From an uncultured bacterium (GTDB lineage Bacteria > Cyanobacteriota > Vampirovibrionia > Gastranaerophilales > Gastranaerophilaceae): a DNA stretch of 64,000 nt. This document shows, one piece after another, positions 1 through 8,958 of the stretch. A model generated the notes under the pieces. That model was not told the origin of the DNA. It saw only the letters and a program-made list of their open reading frames with translations, and did no database searches. The stretch covers positions 38,222 through 102,221 of the forward strand of contig CADBUY010000003.1 of assembly GCA_902797965.1 (NCBI GenBank), written 5' to 3'. A program made the translations under genes and the position numbers. Every line of letters begins with the position of its first letter. Within the stretch, counting starts at the first letter, position 1.

Positions 1-1141
1 AACAGGTTGTGATGCAATTCACCCAGGGTATGGTTTTTTGTCAGAACGTGCTGAATTTGCAGAAATATGTGCAATGCACGATATTAAGTTTATCGGTCCG
101 TCTTCAAAATCTATGAGAATGATGGGTGATAAGGCAACTGCAAGAAAAACAATGATAGAACATAATGTTCCAGTAACTCCCGGAATGGGTATAGTTCGTT
201 CTTTGGATGAAGTTAAAGAATTTGCACATAAAGTAGGATATCCGATTATCTTGAAAGCTACAGCTGGTGGTGGCGGAAAAGGTATGAGAGTTGTTAGAAG
301 TGATGAAGAACTTGAAACAAACTTAAATCTTTGCAGACAAGAGGCTGAAAAATTCTTTGGTAATCCCGATGTTTATGCAGAAAAATTCTTGGAAAATCCA
401 AGACACATAGAAGTTCAAATTCTGGCTGACGCTTATGGAAATGTAATTCACCTTGGTGAAAGAGATTGCTCTATTCAAAGACGACACCAAAAGTTGCTTG
501 AAGAAGCTCCGTCACCTGCAATTGATGAAGAAACCAGAAAAGAGATGGGCGCAGCTGCTGTAAGGGCAGCGAAAGCTGTTAATTATGAGGGTGCAGGTAC
601 TTGTGAATTTTTGCTTGACCATGACGGAAAATGGTATTTCATGGAAATGAATACAAGGGTTCAGGTTGAGCATTGTGTTACAGAGATGATTTCTCAAATT
701 GATATTGTAAGAGAACAAATTTTAGTAGCGTCAGGTGAAAAATTAGGTTATACCCAAGATGATGTAAAATTAAGAGGACATGCAATAGAATGCCGTATTA
801 ATGCAGAAGATCCTGATAACGATTTTATGCCTTGTCCGGGTAAAATTGACGGATATTTTGCCCCTGGTGGTTTTGGTATAAGAGTTGATTCTCATGTCTA
901 TCCGGGGTATTCAATTCCTCCATACTATGATTCTATGCTTGGTAAACTTATTTGCTGGGGAGAAAACAGAAAACAGGCAAGAAGAAGAATGTATCAGGCT
1001 CTTAAAGAATACGTTATTACAGGTGTTAAGACAACTATTCCTTTCCACCAGTCTTTGATTGAAGATGAAGTATTTAAGAGTGGTCAGTTTAATACAGGAT
1101 TTATTGAAGACTTCTATAAACGCAAAGACGCAAATAAATAA
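1..1141 (+). CDS. accC: Biotin carboxylase subunit of acetyl-CoA carboxylase (5' truncated)
   Basis: ATP-dependent carboxylation of biotin on the carrier protein, first half-reaction of acetyl-CoA carboxylase in fatty acid synthesis. The open frame runs back to the window edge: bases 2-37 encode TGCDAIHPGYGF, the conserved N-domain motif, so the TTG at 38 is not the start and roughly 70 N-terminal residues lie outside. The ATP-grasp glycine loop (AGGGGKGMR), the ERDCSIQRRHQK segment and the catalytic MEMNTRVQVEH segment are all present, and the C-terminal end is normal. No accB is visible. It ends at a hairpin shared with convergent murF. Identity is secure. Confidence 0.96.
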   Translation, partial: TGCDAIHPGYGFLSERAEFAEICAMHDIKFIGPSSKSMRMMGDKATARKTMIEHNVPVTPGMGIVRSLDEVKEFAHKVGYPIILKATAGGGGKGMRVVRSDEELETNLNLCRQEAEKFFGNPDVYAEKFLENPRHIEVQILADAYGNVIHLGERDCSIQRRHQKLLEEAPSPAIDEETRKEMGAAAVRAAKAVNYEGAGTCEFLLDHDGKWYFMEMNTRVQVEHCVTEMISQIDIVREQILVASGEKLGYTQDDVKLRGHAIECRINAEDPDNDFMPCPGKIDGYFAPGGFGIRVDSHVYPGYSIPPYYDSMLGKLICWGENRKQARRRMYQALKEYVITGVKTTIPFHQSLIEDEVFKSGQFNTGFIEDFYKRKDANK

Positions 1142-1158
1142 AAAATAAAATATATACA

Positions 1159-1191
1159 AAAACTCCTAACAATTACGTTAGGAGTTTTTGT
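1159..1191. terminator. Bidirectional intrinsic terminator between accC and murF
   Basis: A 12-bp inverted repeat (AAAACTCCTAAC / GTTAGGAGTTTT) around a 6-nt loop is followed by T-rich sequence on the + strand and A-rich sequence upstream, so it can stop transcripts from both convergent genes. Confidence 0.85.
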
Positions 1192-1192
1192 T

Positions 1193-2539
1193 TTATTTTA
1201 AAAGTTCTATAATTTTTTCAAACTTCATACTTCTTGATGCTTTTAAAAACAGCGTTGTTGGAGGAATAATACTGCTTTTAAGATAAGGTATTGCATCTTC
1301 AATAGTTTCAAAGTGCTTTGTTTCACAATTTTTAATTGAGTCAGTTATGTTTTTTGATAACTTTCCGATAGAAATAACTTTCGCTTGCGGATTTAGATTT
1401 TTTTTGCTGTTAATATATTCACCTAATTCACTATGATATTTAACTTCATTCTCTCCCAATTCTCCCATATCGCCTAATATAAGTGAATAGTCTTTATAAA
1501 GTTCAAAAATTGTATCAACAAATGCTCTCATAGATTCAGGATTAGCATTGTAACTATCATTTATAACATTGATTGTATGTCCGTTAATATTTACTCCAAC
1601 AGCTTCCCAACGCTTTTCAATGGGTTTGTATTTTTTTAACCCGTCTTGTATTTGTTTTGTTGTCAAGCCTAATCTTTCTCCTGCATTAATTGCAGATAGG
1701 GCATTTTCTATATTGTAGTTTCCGCCTACATTAAGTTCGTATGTGTTACCTTGGTACTCAAATTTTGAATAGTGAGCGGATTTTTCAAGAATATTAACAT
1801 CGCTAATTGAATAATAGATTTTTTCACCGTTATAATTAACAGTTTTTTTGATTAATTCATCATTATGAGCGATAAATACATTTATATCTTTATTAACGCT
1901 TTGATGAGAAACAATTTCGCATTTCGCTTTTGCAATATTTTCTCTTGAACCGAGCCTGCCGATATGTGCTGTTCCTACATTAGAAATGATTGTGATATCA
2001 GGTTCAGAGTATTTAGACAGAAGTTCTATTTCGCCCAAACCTCTCATTCCCATCTCTAAAACCAAAACTTCCGTATCATCAGGAGCTTCAAAAATTGTTT
2101 GACAAAAACCGATTTCATTGTTGTGGTTAAGCGGAGTTTTAAAAGTTTTGTATTTTTCACTCATAACAGAAGCTACAAGTTCTTTTGTTGTTGTTTTTCC
2201 TGAACTACCTGTTATTGCGACAACAATTGGATTAAGTTTTTTTCTTCTGTAGTTTGCAAGTTGAAGATAAGCCGTTAATGTATCAGAAACTTTTATTAAA
2301 AAAGTGTTTGCAGAGCAATCTTTTGTACAGAAAGCACCAACTGCACCTTTTTCTATAGCTTGGTTAATAAACTTTTCACCATCAAAAGAAGCTCCTTTAA
2401 GGGGTAAATAAAAATCTCCCTGTTTTATCGTTCTTGTATCGGTTGAAATATTCACATCCATATCTAAATCTATGTCTGGCGAGACATTATTTAATTTCTC
2501 ATTTCCCTCAGTTGCTTCTATAAGTTCTCTAATCTTCAT
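1193..2539 (-). CDS. murF: UDP-N-acetylmuramoyl-tripeptide--D-alanyl-D-alanine ligase
   Basis: Adds D-Ala-D-Ala to UDP-MurNAc-tripeptide, the last cytoplasmic step of peptidoglycan precursor synthesis. The 448-residue product has the Mur-ligase layout: N-terminal substrate domain with STDTRTIKQGDFYLPLKG, central ATPase with GSSGKTTTK at about residues 111-119 and the HNNEIG motif, then NDSYNANPESM and LGDMGELG of the C-terminal domain. The frame stays open ten codons further upstream, but the ATG at 2539 has an AAGGGG Shine-Dalgarno at correct spacing, so it is preferred. No other mur genes are adjacent. Confidence 0.95.
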   Translation of the reverse strand: MKIRELIEATEGNEKLNNVSPDIDLDMDVNISTDTRTIKQGDFYLPLKGASFDGEKFINQAIEKGAVGAFCTKDCSANTFLIKVSDTLTAYLQLANYRRKKLNPIVVAITGSSGKTTTKELVASVMSEKYKTFKTPLNHNNEIGFCQTIFEAPDDTEVLVLEMGMRGLGEIELLSKYSEPDITIISNVGTAHIGRLGSRENIAKAKCEIVSHQSVNKDINVFIAHNDELIKKTVNYNGEKIYYSISDVNILEKSAHYSKFEYQGNTYELNVGGNYNIENALSAINAGERLGLTTKQIQDGLKKYKPIEKRWEAVGVNINGHTINVINDSYNANPESMRAFVDTIFELYKDYSLILGDMGELGENEVKYHSELGEYINSKKNLNPQAKVISIGKLSKNITDSIKNCETKHFETIEDAIPYLKSSIIPPTTLFLKASRSMKFEKIIELLK

Positions 2540-2636
2540 AATTAATCCCCTTCTTGTTATATTATACATTAAATTAAGGTGATGATTTATTATAATATCA
2601 AAACTAAGTCATTAACATTTGTATTTTCTTAACAAG

Positions 2637-2665
2637 TATATATTTACCCCTTTTTGATATACAAT
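2637..2665 (+). promoter_or_regulatory. Promoter-like motif for mnmE, apparently leaderless
   Basis: TATATATTTACCCC is followed, 11 nt after TTTACC, by a -10-like TACAAT (2660-2665). The mnmE ATG lies only 6 nt after the -10 box and has no Shine-Dalgarno, so transcription probably starts at or near the start codon. The same TTTACC-N11-(-10) layout precedes nifJ and rpsP. Confidence 0.5.
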
Positions 2666-2671
2666 TAATTT

Positions 2672-4027
2672 ATGAATATTATTGATGAATTTGATACAAT
2701 TACGGCTATCGCAACACCTATTGGAATGGGAGGAGTCGGTGTAATTCGTATATCGGGTGATAAAGCATTTGATATTATTGAAAAGATTTTTACTAATCCA
2801 AAATTCGAGCCAAGAAAATTTAATCATGGCTGGATTATTGAGGATGATAGAAAAATTGACGAAGTTATTGTTCTACCTTTTTTTGCACCAAACAGTTATA
2901 CTGGCGAAAATGTTATTGAAATTCAATGTCATGGCGGGGTGAATGTAGTTAAAAATATTCTTAATCTTGTTCTTAAAAATGGTGCAAGAATGGCTGAAAA
3001 AGGCGAATTTACAAAACGTGCGTTTTTAAATAAACGTATGGATTTATCTCAGGCTGAGTCAGTAGCTGATATTATTCACTCAAAGACTTCTGAGTTTGCA
3101 AAAGTTTCAATAAAGAATTTATCCGGAGCCTTAAAAGAGGGTGTAAATGATATAAGAAATCAAATTTTTGAAGTTCTTTCTAAAATAACTGCGGGAATTG
3201 ATTTCCCTGAAGATGTAAAAGAGCCTGAATACGATTATTTAGTTGATTCTTTCAATCGTATTATTTCATCTATAGATTCTATTTTAGCAGGAGCAAAAAC
3301 TTCTAATATTTTTAGACAAGGTGCATCAGTTGCAATAGTCGGAAAACCTAATGTGGGAAAATCTTCACTATTTAATGCTCTTTTGAGTTTGGACAGAGCC
3401 ATTGTTACCGATATTGCAGGTACGACTCGTGATGTTCTTCGTGAAACTCTTGATTTGGGAATTCCGGTTACTTTAATTGATACTGCCGGTATAAGAGAAG
3501 AAGGCGATAATAAAGTTGAACAGATTGGTATTGAGTATTCAAAGCAATCTCTTGAAGAAGCTGATTTGGTTCTTTTTGTCTATGATGCTCCACAAGGTTT
3601 GAATGCGGAAGATAAAGAAGTGTTGGAGCTTCTTAAAGATAAAAATTATTTACTTATTGCAAATAAAAGTGATTTAGAGGATTGTGACCCTCTCCCTAAC
3701 CCTCTCCCAGCAGAGGGAACGGTTTTGAATCTTTCTGCTTTAACAGGTGAGGGAGTAAATGAACTTAAAGAAGAATTAACAAAGCGTATTTGTGATATTA
3801 ACCCTGAAAACTTGGAATTTGTTACCAACACCCGCCAACAGGAATGTCTGAATAAGGCAAAAAAATCAATAGAACAGGCTTTGCTTGCTGCACAATTACA
3901 TGAACTCCAAGACCTTATTTCTATTGATGTAAAATCATCAATCCTTGCACTTGATGAATTAACAGGTGAACTTATTACAGATGATATTTTAAATAACATA
4001 TTTGACCACTTCTGTATAGGAAAATAG
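2672..4027 (+). CDS. mnmE: tRNA uridine-34 modification GTPase MnmE
   Basis: With MnmG it forms 5-carboxymethylaminomethyl-uridine (or related) at the wobble position of tRNAs. The 451-residue product has the N-terminal tetrahydrofolate-binding domain (about 1-120), helical domain, and inserted Ras-like G domain: GKPNVGKS at 224-231, DTAG at 270-273, NKSD at 331-334, SAL at 355-357. It ends in the diagnostic FCIGK. Between G4 and G5, residues 338-349 are Pro/Leu-rich and encoded by a copy of the GC-rich repeat family seen elsewhere in this window. It ends 3 nt from the end of convergent fliR. Confidence 0.97.
   Translation: MNIIDEFDTITAIATPIGMGGVGVIRISGDKAFDIIEKIFTNPKFEPRKFNHGWIIEDDRKIDEVIVLPFFAPNSYTGENVIEIQCHGGVNVVKNILNLVLKNGARMAEKGEFTKRAFLNKRMDLSQAESVADIIHSKTSEFAKVSIKNLSGALKEGVNDIRNQIFEVLSKITAGIDFPEDVKEPEYDYLVDSFNRIISSIDSILAGAKTSNIFRQGASVAIVGKPNVGKSSLFNALLSLDRAIVTDIAGTTRDVLRETLDLGIPVTLIDTAGIREEGDNKVEQIGIEYSKQSLEEADLVLFVYDAPQGLNAEDKEVLELLKDKNYLLIANKSDLEDCDPLPNPLPAEGTVLNLSALTGEGVNELKEELTKRICDINPENLEFVTNTRQQECLNKAKKSIEQALLAAQLHELQDLISIDVKSSILALDELTGELITDDILNNIFDHFCIGK
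3687..3720. repeat. GC-rich palindromic repeat (CCCTCTCCC family), in frame in mnmE
   Basis: CCCTCTCCCTAACCCTCTCC followed by an inverted GAGGG arm. It encodes the Pro/Leu-rich insert in the loop between the G4 and G5 motifs of MnmE without breaking the frame. Related copies lie at 24139-24175, 38122-38190, 40394-40437 and 45904-45942. Confidence 0.8.
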
Positions 4028-4030
4028 GAA

Positions 4031-4810
4031 TTAATAAATACTTGAGAAAGTTAAGAAGAAGTCAGAGATTACGTTAATTAACATTGGTAGAATCCAAATC
4101 ATAATTGCAGCACCAAAAACAGGTTTAAACAGGAATGATAATTGGAATACGTTTACTTGTGGTGCAGTTTTTGAGATTACACCCAGAATAATATCCTGAC
4201 CCAATGTTGCTAATAATACAGGGGATGCAATTTGCAGACCTATATATAAAACGTTTGAAGTTGTTGTTACAAGATAATCAATATTAATAATTTTTTCCAA
4301 AGGAATTGCGACAGCGTAAATAGGGAAAATCTCAAAACTTCGTATAAGTGCATTTATCATCCAGTAAAAACCACCTATCTCCATAAAAATAATTAAACCA
4401 AGTAATGTGATTACACGGCTTAGAATTGATGTCTGGCTGTTTGTAGATGGGTCCATAACCATTGCAGAAGACAAACCCATTTGAGTATTAATCATGTCGC
4501 CGCCGGCTTCAATTGCCATAATAATCAATTGTGCAATGTATCCGATAATTGCACCAACAACAAAATTCAATAAAAGAAGTAATAATGGTGAAATATCAGC
4601 GGGCGGCATTGCCGGATGTAATAGAGGGGTTAAAATTATAGTCATAATAAACACGAACGCAAGCTTAACAAGTCCTGCAATCTCTTTTCTGTTAAATATA
4701 GGTGCAAACCTTATAAATCCGAGTAAGCGTGCAAAAACAATCATTCCCGCTGCAAACCAGCGTGAAAATTCAGGAAAGAGTGTAGCTATCTGGCTTACTA
4801 CCTGATCCAT
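4031..4810 (-). CDS. fliR: Flagellar biosynthesis protein FliR
   Basis: Inner-membrane component of the flagellar type III export gate, which assembles with FliP and FliQ. The 259-residue protein has about six hydrophobic segments and the family signatures RLLGFIRFAPIF near residue 28, GGDMINTQMGLSSAMVMDPS in the middle and QVNVFQLSFLFKP near the end. Last gene of the leftward export operon; it starts 3 nt after the preceding small gene ends, suggesting translational coupling. An injectisome SctT homologue is the alternative, but fliO upstream argues for a flagellum. Confidence 0.93.
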   Translation of the reverse strand: MDQVVSQIATLFPEFSRWFAAGMIVFARLLGFIRFAPIFNRKEIAGLVKLAFVFIMTIILTPLLHPAMPPADISPLLLLLLNFVVGAIIGYIAQLIIMAIEAGGDMINTQMGLSSAMVMDPSTNSQTSILSRVITLLGLIIFMEIGGFYWMINALIRSFEIFPIYAVAIPLEKIINIDYLVTTTSNVLYIGLQIASPVLLATLGQDIILGVISKTAPQVNVFQLSFLFKPVFGAAIMIWILPMLINVISDFFLTFSSIY

Positions 4811-4813
4811 TCC

Positions 4814-5242
4814 CTATAGTTCCTCCTTTAAAAATGGCGGTTCATCAAGGTTTTTGATGTAATTATCTTCTTCGCCTATTGCAGGAGGCTCATCTAAATC
4901 AAAATAATATTCGTAACTTCCGGGCGGACAATCAATATTTAGAACTTCAAAACCATCTTTTGTTTCTACAAATGTATTATCTTCTGTTACTCGGACTGTG
5001 AAAATGTATTTTTCTTTGTCATTTTTAACAACACTAAACTTTGTTGTACCTTCTTTCAAAGGATGAATAATAATCGTGTTTTTATCATTCATTATTGTTA
5101 TCAGAGGAAAAACATCAATAATATCATTATGCTGAATTTTGATATTATTAAGTTTTCCGTTTGACATCATAAGACAGTCTTCAAATGCAAAAACAGGAAG
5201 TACTAACATTAAACTCAATATTGTCAGCAAAAATTTTTTCAT
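4814..5242 (-). CDS. Small exported protein in the flagellar export operon
   Basis: The 142-residue product starts with a clear signal peptide (MKKFLLTILSLMLVLPVFA, probable cleavage after FAFA-like residues 18-20). The rest is a single compact domain: a hydrophobic strand pattern ending HPLKEGTTKFSVV...YIFTVRV resembles the N-terminal beta domain of secretin/pilus proteins (T2SS/T3SS pilus N type), followed by an acidic Pro-rich tail with two DEPP motifs. Placement between fliQ and fliR suggests an envelope role linked to the export apparatus or basal body. The domain resemblance is by eye and the function is not known. Confidence 0.7.
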   Translation of the reverse strand: MKKFLLTILSLMLVLPVFAFEDCLMMSNGKLNNIKIQHNDIIDVFPLITIMNDKNTIIIHPLKEGTTKFSVVKNDKEKYIFTVRVTEDNTFVETKDGFEVLNIDCPPGSYEYYFDLDEPPAIGEEDNYIKNLDEPPFLKEEL

Positions 5243-5251
5243 TTCAAATTC

Positions 5252-5743
5252 CTATCTTCCTAACATTTTATTGATTTCAACAAAGTTTCCTTTTGGCATT
5301 GGTGCTTTAGGAGCAGTACCATATTTAACTTTTTTGTTTCTGTCTAAATAAGGTACTTTGCCCGGATTTTTCATAGCTTCGCTTACATCAGGAACATTTT
5401 TGAATTTATCATTCATTTCTTTTTCAAATGGCGTTGTATATTTGTAATAATCAGCAGGGAGGACATAATTCTCAGATTTCGGAACTGTATTAAAAGCAAG
5501 AGCCATTCCTTCCGTAAATAGGTTTGTAAGCAATTTTACAAACCCTAAACCGCCTATTACAATTACAAGGAACACCATGAAAATTTTAGGCGCGGCAGCA
5601 ATTGTTTGCTCCTGAACCTGTGTGACAGCCTGAACGATACCGACAACTAAACCGATTGACGCTGCTGTTAGTACGCATGGCATTGATATTGATAACATTG
5701 TCATAAAACCTTTAGCAAGATATTGAGTTAATAATTCTATCAT
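5252..5743 (-). CDS. fliQ: Flagellar biosynthesis protein FliQ with C-terminal extension
   Basis: Small two-helix subunit of the flagellar export gate. Residues 1-90 match FliQ: two hydrophobic hairpin helices with VLTAASIGLVVGIVQAVTQ, then QEQTIAAAPK. Typical FliQ ends near residue 90; this one continues to 163 with a polar Lys/Pro-rich tail (YKYTTPFEKEM, AMKNPGKVPYLDRNKK, APKAPMPKG) of unknown role. The tail keeps ordinary codon use and ends just before the next gene, so it seems part of the protein and not a read-through artefact. Operon order fliP-fliQ-x-fliR. Confidence 0.92.
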   Translation of the reverse strand: MIELLTQYLAKGFMTMLSISMPCVLTAASIGLVVGIVQAVTQVQEQTIAAAPKIFMVFLVIVIGGLGFVKLLTNLFTEGMALAFNTVPKSENYVLPADYYKYTTPFEKEMNDKFKNVPDVSEAMKNPGKVPYLDRNKKVKYGTAPKAPMPKGNFVEINKMLGR

Positions 5744-5791
5744 GTTTTTGTCCTTTTGTTTAATTGTTTTTAATACAACGTCACTTGTAAC

Positions 5792-6430
5792 CTAGTTATA
5801 ACTTTGAACCAATCCCTGAACAATCAGTGCCCAGCCATCAACAGCAATAAATATCAATAATTTAAACGGAAGTGAAATAATTGTCGGTGATAACATGAAC
5901 ATACCAAGTGCCAGAAGAATGTTTGCAACTACAAGGTCAAGAACAATGAATGGTACAAATACTACAAAACCGATTTCAAAAGCTGTTTTGAGTTCGCTAA
6001 GAATATATGCCGGAGCAACTTCCCATATTGATAAAACTTCCGGTGATTTAGGCGGAGTTTTGTATTTTAGCTCAACAAAAAAAGCCAAGTCATTTTCTCT
6101 TGTTTGTTTAAGCATAAATTCTTTTAATGGCTTAGAACCTGCATCAACTGCCATAATTAAGTTTTGGTTCTTTTGGTATGGTATTGAACCTTGCTCGTAG
6201 CATTGTTGAAAGACACCTCCCATTGTATAAAATGTTAAAATCATACATAAACCTAGTGTTACGATAGCAGGAGGAACCTGAACGCCCATAGCGGTTTTAA
6301 GCAGTGAAAAAACAATTGTAAATCTTAAAAAACACGTCATGCAACAGAAAACGAACGGTAATAGTGAAAATAAAGTCATTACCGTAAGAAGTTGTAAAAC
6401 GGGATTCATATTTTGAAGTGCGCTATCCAT
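5792..6430 (-). CDS. fliP: Flagellar biosynthesis protein FliP
   Basis: Core pentameric subunit of the flagellar type III export gate. The 212-residue product has LRFTIVFSLLKTAMGVQVPPAIVTLGLCMILTF-type N-terminal helices, the periplasmic loop with LKEFMLKQTRENDLAFF, and the C-terminal FEIGFVVFVPFIVLDLVVAN...MLSPTIISLPFKL signature. It lacks the cleavable signal peptide many FliP proteins carry and starts directly at the first transmembrane helix. It lies between fliO and fliQ in the same orientation, 18 nt from the former. Confidence 0.95.
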   Translation of the reverse strand: MDSALQNMNPVLQLLTVMTLFSLLPFVFCCMTCFLRFTIVFSLLKTAMGVQVPPAIVTLGLCMILTFYTMGGVFQQCYEQGSIPYQKNQNLIMAVDAGSKPLKEFMLKQTRENDLAFFVELKYKTPPKSPEVLSIWEVAPAYILSELKTAFEIGFVVFVPFIVLDLVVANILLALGMFMLSPTIISLPFKLLIFIAVDGWALIVQGLVQSYN

Positions 6431-6448
6431 TGTTTATAATCCTTATAT

Positions 6449-6901
6449 TTATTTTAAAATTTCTGCAATATTCTTTATTACAGATTTATTAGAGCCTGCT
6501 TGTCTGCTCATAATACTTGAACTTATTCCAATTGATTTATTTGTATTATTGTTTTGTTGTGGCAAAGACGCAAGTGTATCTTTGAAAGAATTGGTAATCG
6601 GTTTTATGCCGTCAAAAATCTCAGACTTTGGTTGCAGGTTTGTAATATTTTCGTTTACGTTTTCTATTTTCGATATTAAACAAGTATTGTTAACATCACC
6701 TGCAATTAAAAACTGTTCTTTTCCGGTTGATACAATAAACAGATTTTTTCTTTGTCCCAGCGATATTGAGTCAATAATTTTAAGATATTTTGAACTTTTA
6801 CCGCATCCTGCGGAAGTTGCATTTTTAAAAATAATAAGTGCCACTACAATTACGCCTAACATGGCAAGAGTGTAAACGATAAAATTTGTAATATATCCCA
6901 T
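6449..6901 (-). CDS. fliO: FliO-like flagellar export protein
   Basis: FliO helps assemble the FliP ring in flagellar export gates and is absent from injectisomes, so it marks this cluster as flagellar. The 150-residue product has one N-terminal transmembrane helix (about residues 7-26) and the typical short cytoplasmic domain: LKIIDSISLGQRKNLFIVSTGKEQFLIAGDVNNTCLISKI matches the family's L-G--R-L-VV-VG---LL-G-- pattern. The remaining C-terminal half is polar and low complexity (QQNNNTNKS). Position directly upstream of fliP supports the call. Confidence 0.85.
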   Translation of the reverse strand: MGYITNFIVYTLAMLGVIVVALIIFKNATSAGCGKSSKYLKIIDSISLGQRKNLFIVSTGKEQFLIAGDVNNTCLISKIENVNENITNLQPKSEIFDGIKPITNSFKDTLASLPQQNNNTNKSIGISSSIMSRQAGSNKSVIKNIAEILK

Positions 6902-6965
6902 GTGCTTATCCTCATATTCTAATTACTTAGATATCTATATTTTTTTAATTATATTTATCCCAAAA

Positions 6966-8072
6966 TCAACCCTGATTTCCTTCGACTTCAAAATCGCTAT
7001 AATCAAAGTCATCACCCTTTTGTGAATTTGTATTACCGTCTGCACCACCTTGAGGTTGATTGTTTTCAATTGTTGCAGCAGTATTAGATTCTGAAACTTG
7101 TTCTATTCTGACGCCGAATCGGTCATTTATAATAACAAGTCCGCCTGAAGCAACAGTTAAACCGCCGACTTTGAGAGAAACTTTATTATCGTAAACAGAG
7201 CATAAATCAACGATTAATCCCTCTTCAATACTTTTTAAGTCACCTAACGGAACTTTGACTTTATCAAATTCGGCAAACATGTCTACCTGAATGCTATCCC
7301 ATAAATTCGAATTATTCATATTATCCTCCATCCCAATTCCCGTAACTGAATCATAAGGTTCTACAATATCAGAATTAGGTTTTATTTGAAATTCTTGTCT
7401 TATATCCGGTGTAATAAGTGTCATCTTAGATGAATTGCTGTTGTCAAAAACTACAACATCACCAGGTTCAAGTTTTTTTATATCTGCAACAGGGAATGTT
7501 GTTGTTCCGACTAAGAAACTGGCTTCAACGGGACAAGAAGCAAAATCCATATCAGTAAATTTCTCAGGTTTTGTTTCTATAGCCTGCGGTGAAAGAATAT
7601 CTCTGGGAACAGAAATAATAAATTTTGCAGCAGCGTCAGAACTTTCATTTTTAACATAGTAAGTGAGGTGTAATATTTCGGAATATCTTCTGTGGGGGTC
7701 AATGCTGAAATTAGGCGCAAGCGCTTCGTATATAAAATCGTTAAACGCCGTAATTATCTTTGCTTCAAGCTCTGAAACTTCCGTTAAATCAAATTTTCTG
7801 TTGTTTTTGCCTAAAACTTTGTCTAAAATAACGTTAATTGCGTCTTGAGAAATTCTTATGTAAACGTCGTTTTTGGAATTAATTTTTACTTTTGTAACAA
7901 AAAATGTATCGTTCTGAGAAAGAACATTCATGTTGGTACTTATAGCGATGAGTTTGTAATCGAGTCCGTCAAAAAAGAACTCCTTGCTGCAGTTCTCTAC
8001 AACCGGTGTGAACAGGGAGTCATACCATGTAAATTCTTTATATAAATCATCTAAAAAAATGGAATCTATCAT
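6966..8072 (-). CDS. Flagellar motor switch protein, FliM/FliN-type with tandem SpoA domains
   Basis: Likely C-ring component that receives CheY-P and anchors the export platform. The 368-residue product has an N-terminal region without a recognisable FliM CheY-binding motif, a central part with EVSELEAKIITAFNDFIY that resembles a CheC/FliM middle domain, then two SpoA-like domains: one around FLVGTTTFPVADIKKLEPGDVVVFDN and a C-terminal FliN-like one with KVPLGDLKSIEEGLIVDL and LVIINDRFGVRI. Gene order ahead of fliO fits fliN or fliY. The two-SpoA layout is also that of injectisome SctQ, but fliO downstream favours flagella. Confidence 0.8.
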   Translation of the reverse strand: MIDSIFLDDLYKEFTWYDSLFTPVVENCSKEFFFDGLDYKLIAISTNMNVLSQNDTFFVTKVKINSKNDVYIRISQDAINVILDKVLGKNNRKFDLTEVSELEAKIITAFNDFIYEALAPNFSIDPHRRYSEILHLTYYVKNESSDAAAKFIISVPRDILSPQAIETKPEKFTDMDFASCPVEASFLVGTTTFPVADIKKLEPGDVVVFDNSNSSKMTLITPDIRQEFQIKPNSDIVEPYDSVTGIGMEDNMNNSNLWDSIQVDMFAEFDKVKVPLGDLKSIEEGLIVDLCSVYDNKVSLKVGGLTVASGGLVIINDRFGVRIEQVSESNTAATIENNQPQGGADGNTNSQKGDDFDYSDFEVEGNQG

Positions 8073-8164
8073 ACCTCATCCCTACTATATTCCATACATA
8101 TAATAGAGAATTTTTGTCAAAGACACATCAACCGTTTAGAGGAAATTAGGTTGTAGATTCTATA

Positions 8165-8947
8165 CTATGCAGCTATATTTATGAATAAATAATCAGATAG
8201 AAGAATTACTCTCTCTACAGCTGTGCGGGTTTTAGATGCTTTGAGCTTTATTAATTTAAAACGATTTATAGTATTATTGAACCATTTTTCTACTTCATTT
8301 TCAGGTAATACTTTTAATACTTTTTTGTAAGCATTTCCTGAACCACCCCAATAATGTTTAATAAGAGAACTGTCATCAATACAACCTTGAACATGGTAAC
8401 CAGGTTCATTTAATATAATTGTTTGAAGTTTTGTAATTCCATACCACCATTTATAATTTTCATCTAAATTATATTTGTCATATAAATCTCTATCAATTAA
8501 AAAACAATATCTATCGCATCTGGCAATTATTTTATCTATATCGCATACTCCTATGCTGGTTATGCCCTTTTCATGTGAATTTATGAGATATTCAAGCCAG
8601 TTTGGATTTATAATTTTTATATCACTATTTAAAAGCAAATAATATTTTGAGTCATTATTACAATATTTGCTAGCTATATTATTTCCACCTGCAAAATATG
8701 TATTTGTATTGGATTTTATTAAAGTGTCAATGAATCTTAATTTATATAAAATCTTTAATAGACATTGAGTCATAAAACCAGAGTTATTGTCTAAAACAAC
8801 AGTTTCAAATTTTATATTTTTAGTATTTTTTAGTGTCAATAAAGTTTGTAATGTTAATATAGGAGAATTATAAACTAAAATGATAACGCTGACTAATGTC
8901 TTTGTTTTATTATGAGAAAAAATTTTTATACTATCTTTTGTTTGCAT
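8165..8947 (-). CDS. Glycosyltransferase family 2
   Basis: Inverting GT-A sugar transferase, probably for surface polysaccharide. It begins with the GT2 hallmark SVIILVYNSPILTLQTLLTL, continues FETVVLDNNSG, and carries AGGNNIASKY and the acceptor-side LLLNSDIKI, where the usual DxD appears as NSD. The frame is open to an ATG at 8959 that overlaps the previous stop, but the ATG at 8947 has a GGAGAG Shine-Dalgarno, so I use it. The second half is shorter than usual GT2 enzymes and unassigned. Lys/Asn/Ile-rich composition matches the rest of the island. Confidence 0.8.
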   Translation of the reverse strand: MQTKDSIKIFSHNKTKTLVSVIILVYNSPILTLQTLLTLKNTKNIKFETVVLDNNSGFMTQCLLKILYKLRFIDTLIKSNTNTYFAGGNNIASKYCNNDSKYYLLLNSDIKIINPNWLEYLINSHEKGITSIGVCDIDKIIARCDRYCFLIDRDLYDKYNLDENYKWWYGITKLQTIILNEPGYHVQGCIDDSSLIKHYWGGSGNAYKKVLKVLPENEVEKWFNNTINRFKLIKLKASKTRTAVERVILLSDYLFINIAA

Positions 8948-8958
8948 TGAACTCTCCA

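Noticed and set aside
38..40. TTG as the start of accC
   Set aside because: The frame continues upstream with the conserved biotin carboxylase motif to the window edge, so the gene is truncated by the window and does not start here.
3646..3999. 117-codon frame antisense to mnmE
   Set aside because: Lies wholly within the conserved mnmE frame and has no protein-like features.
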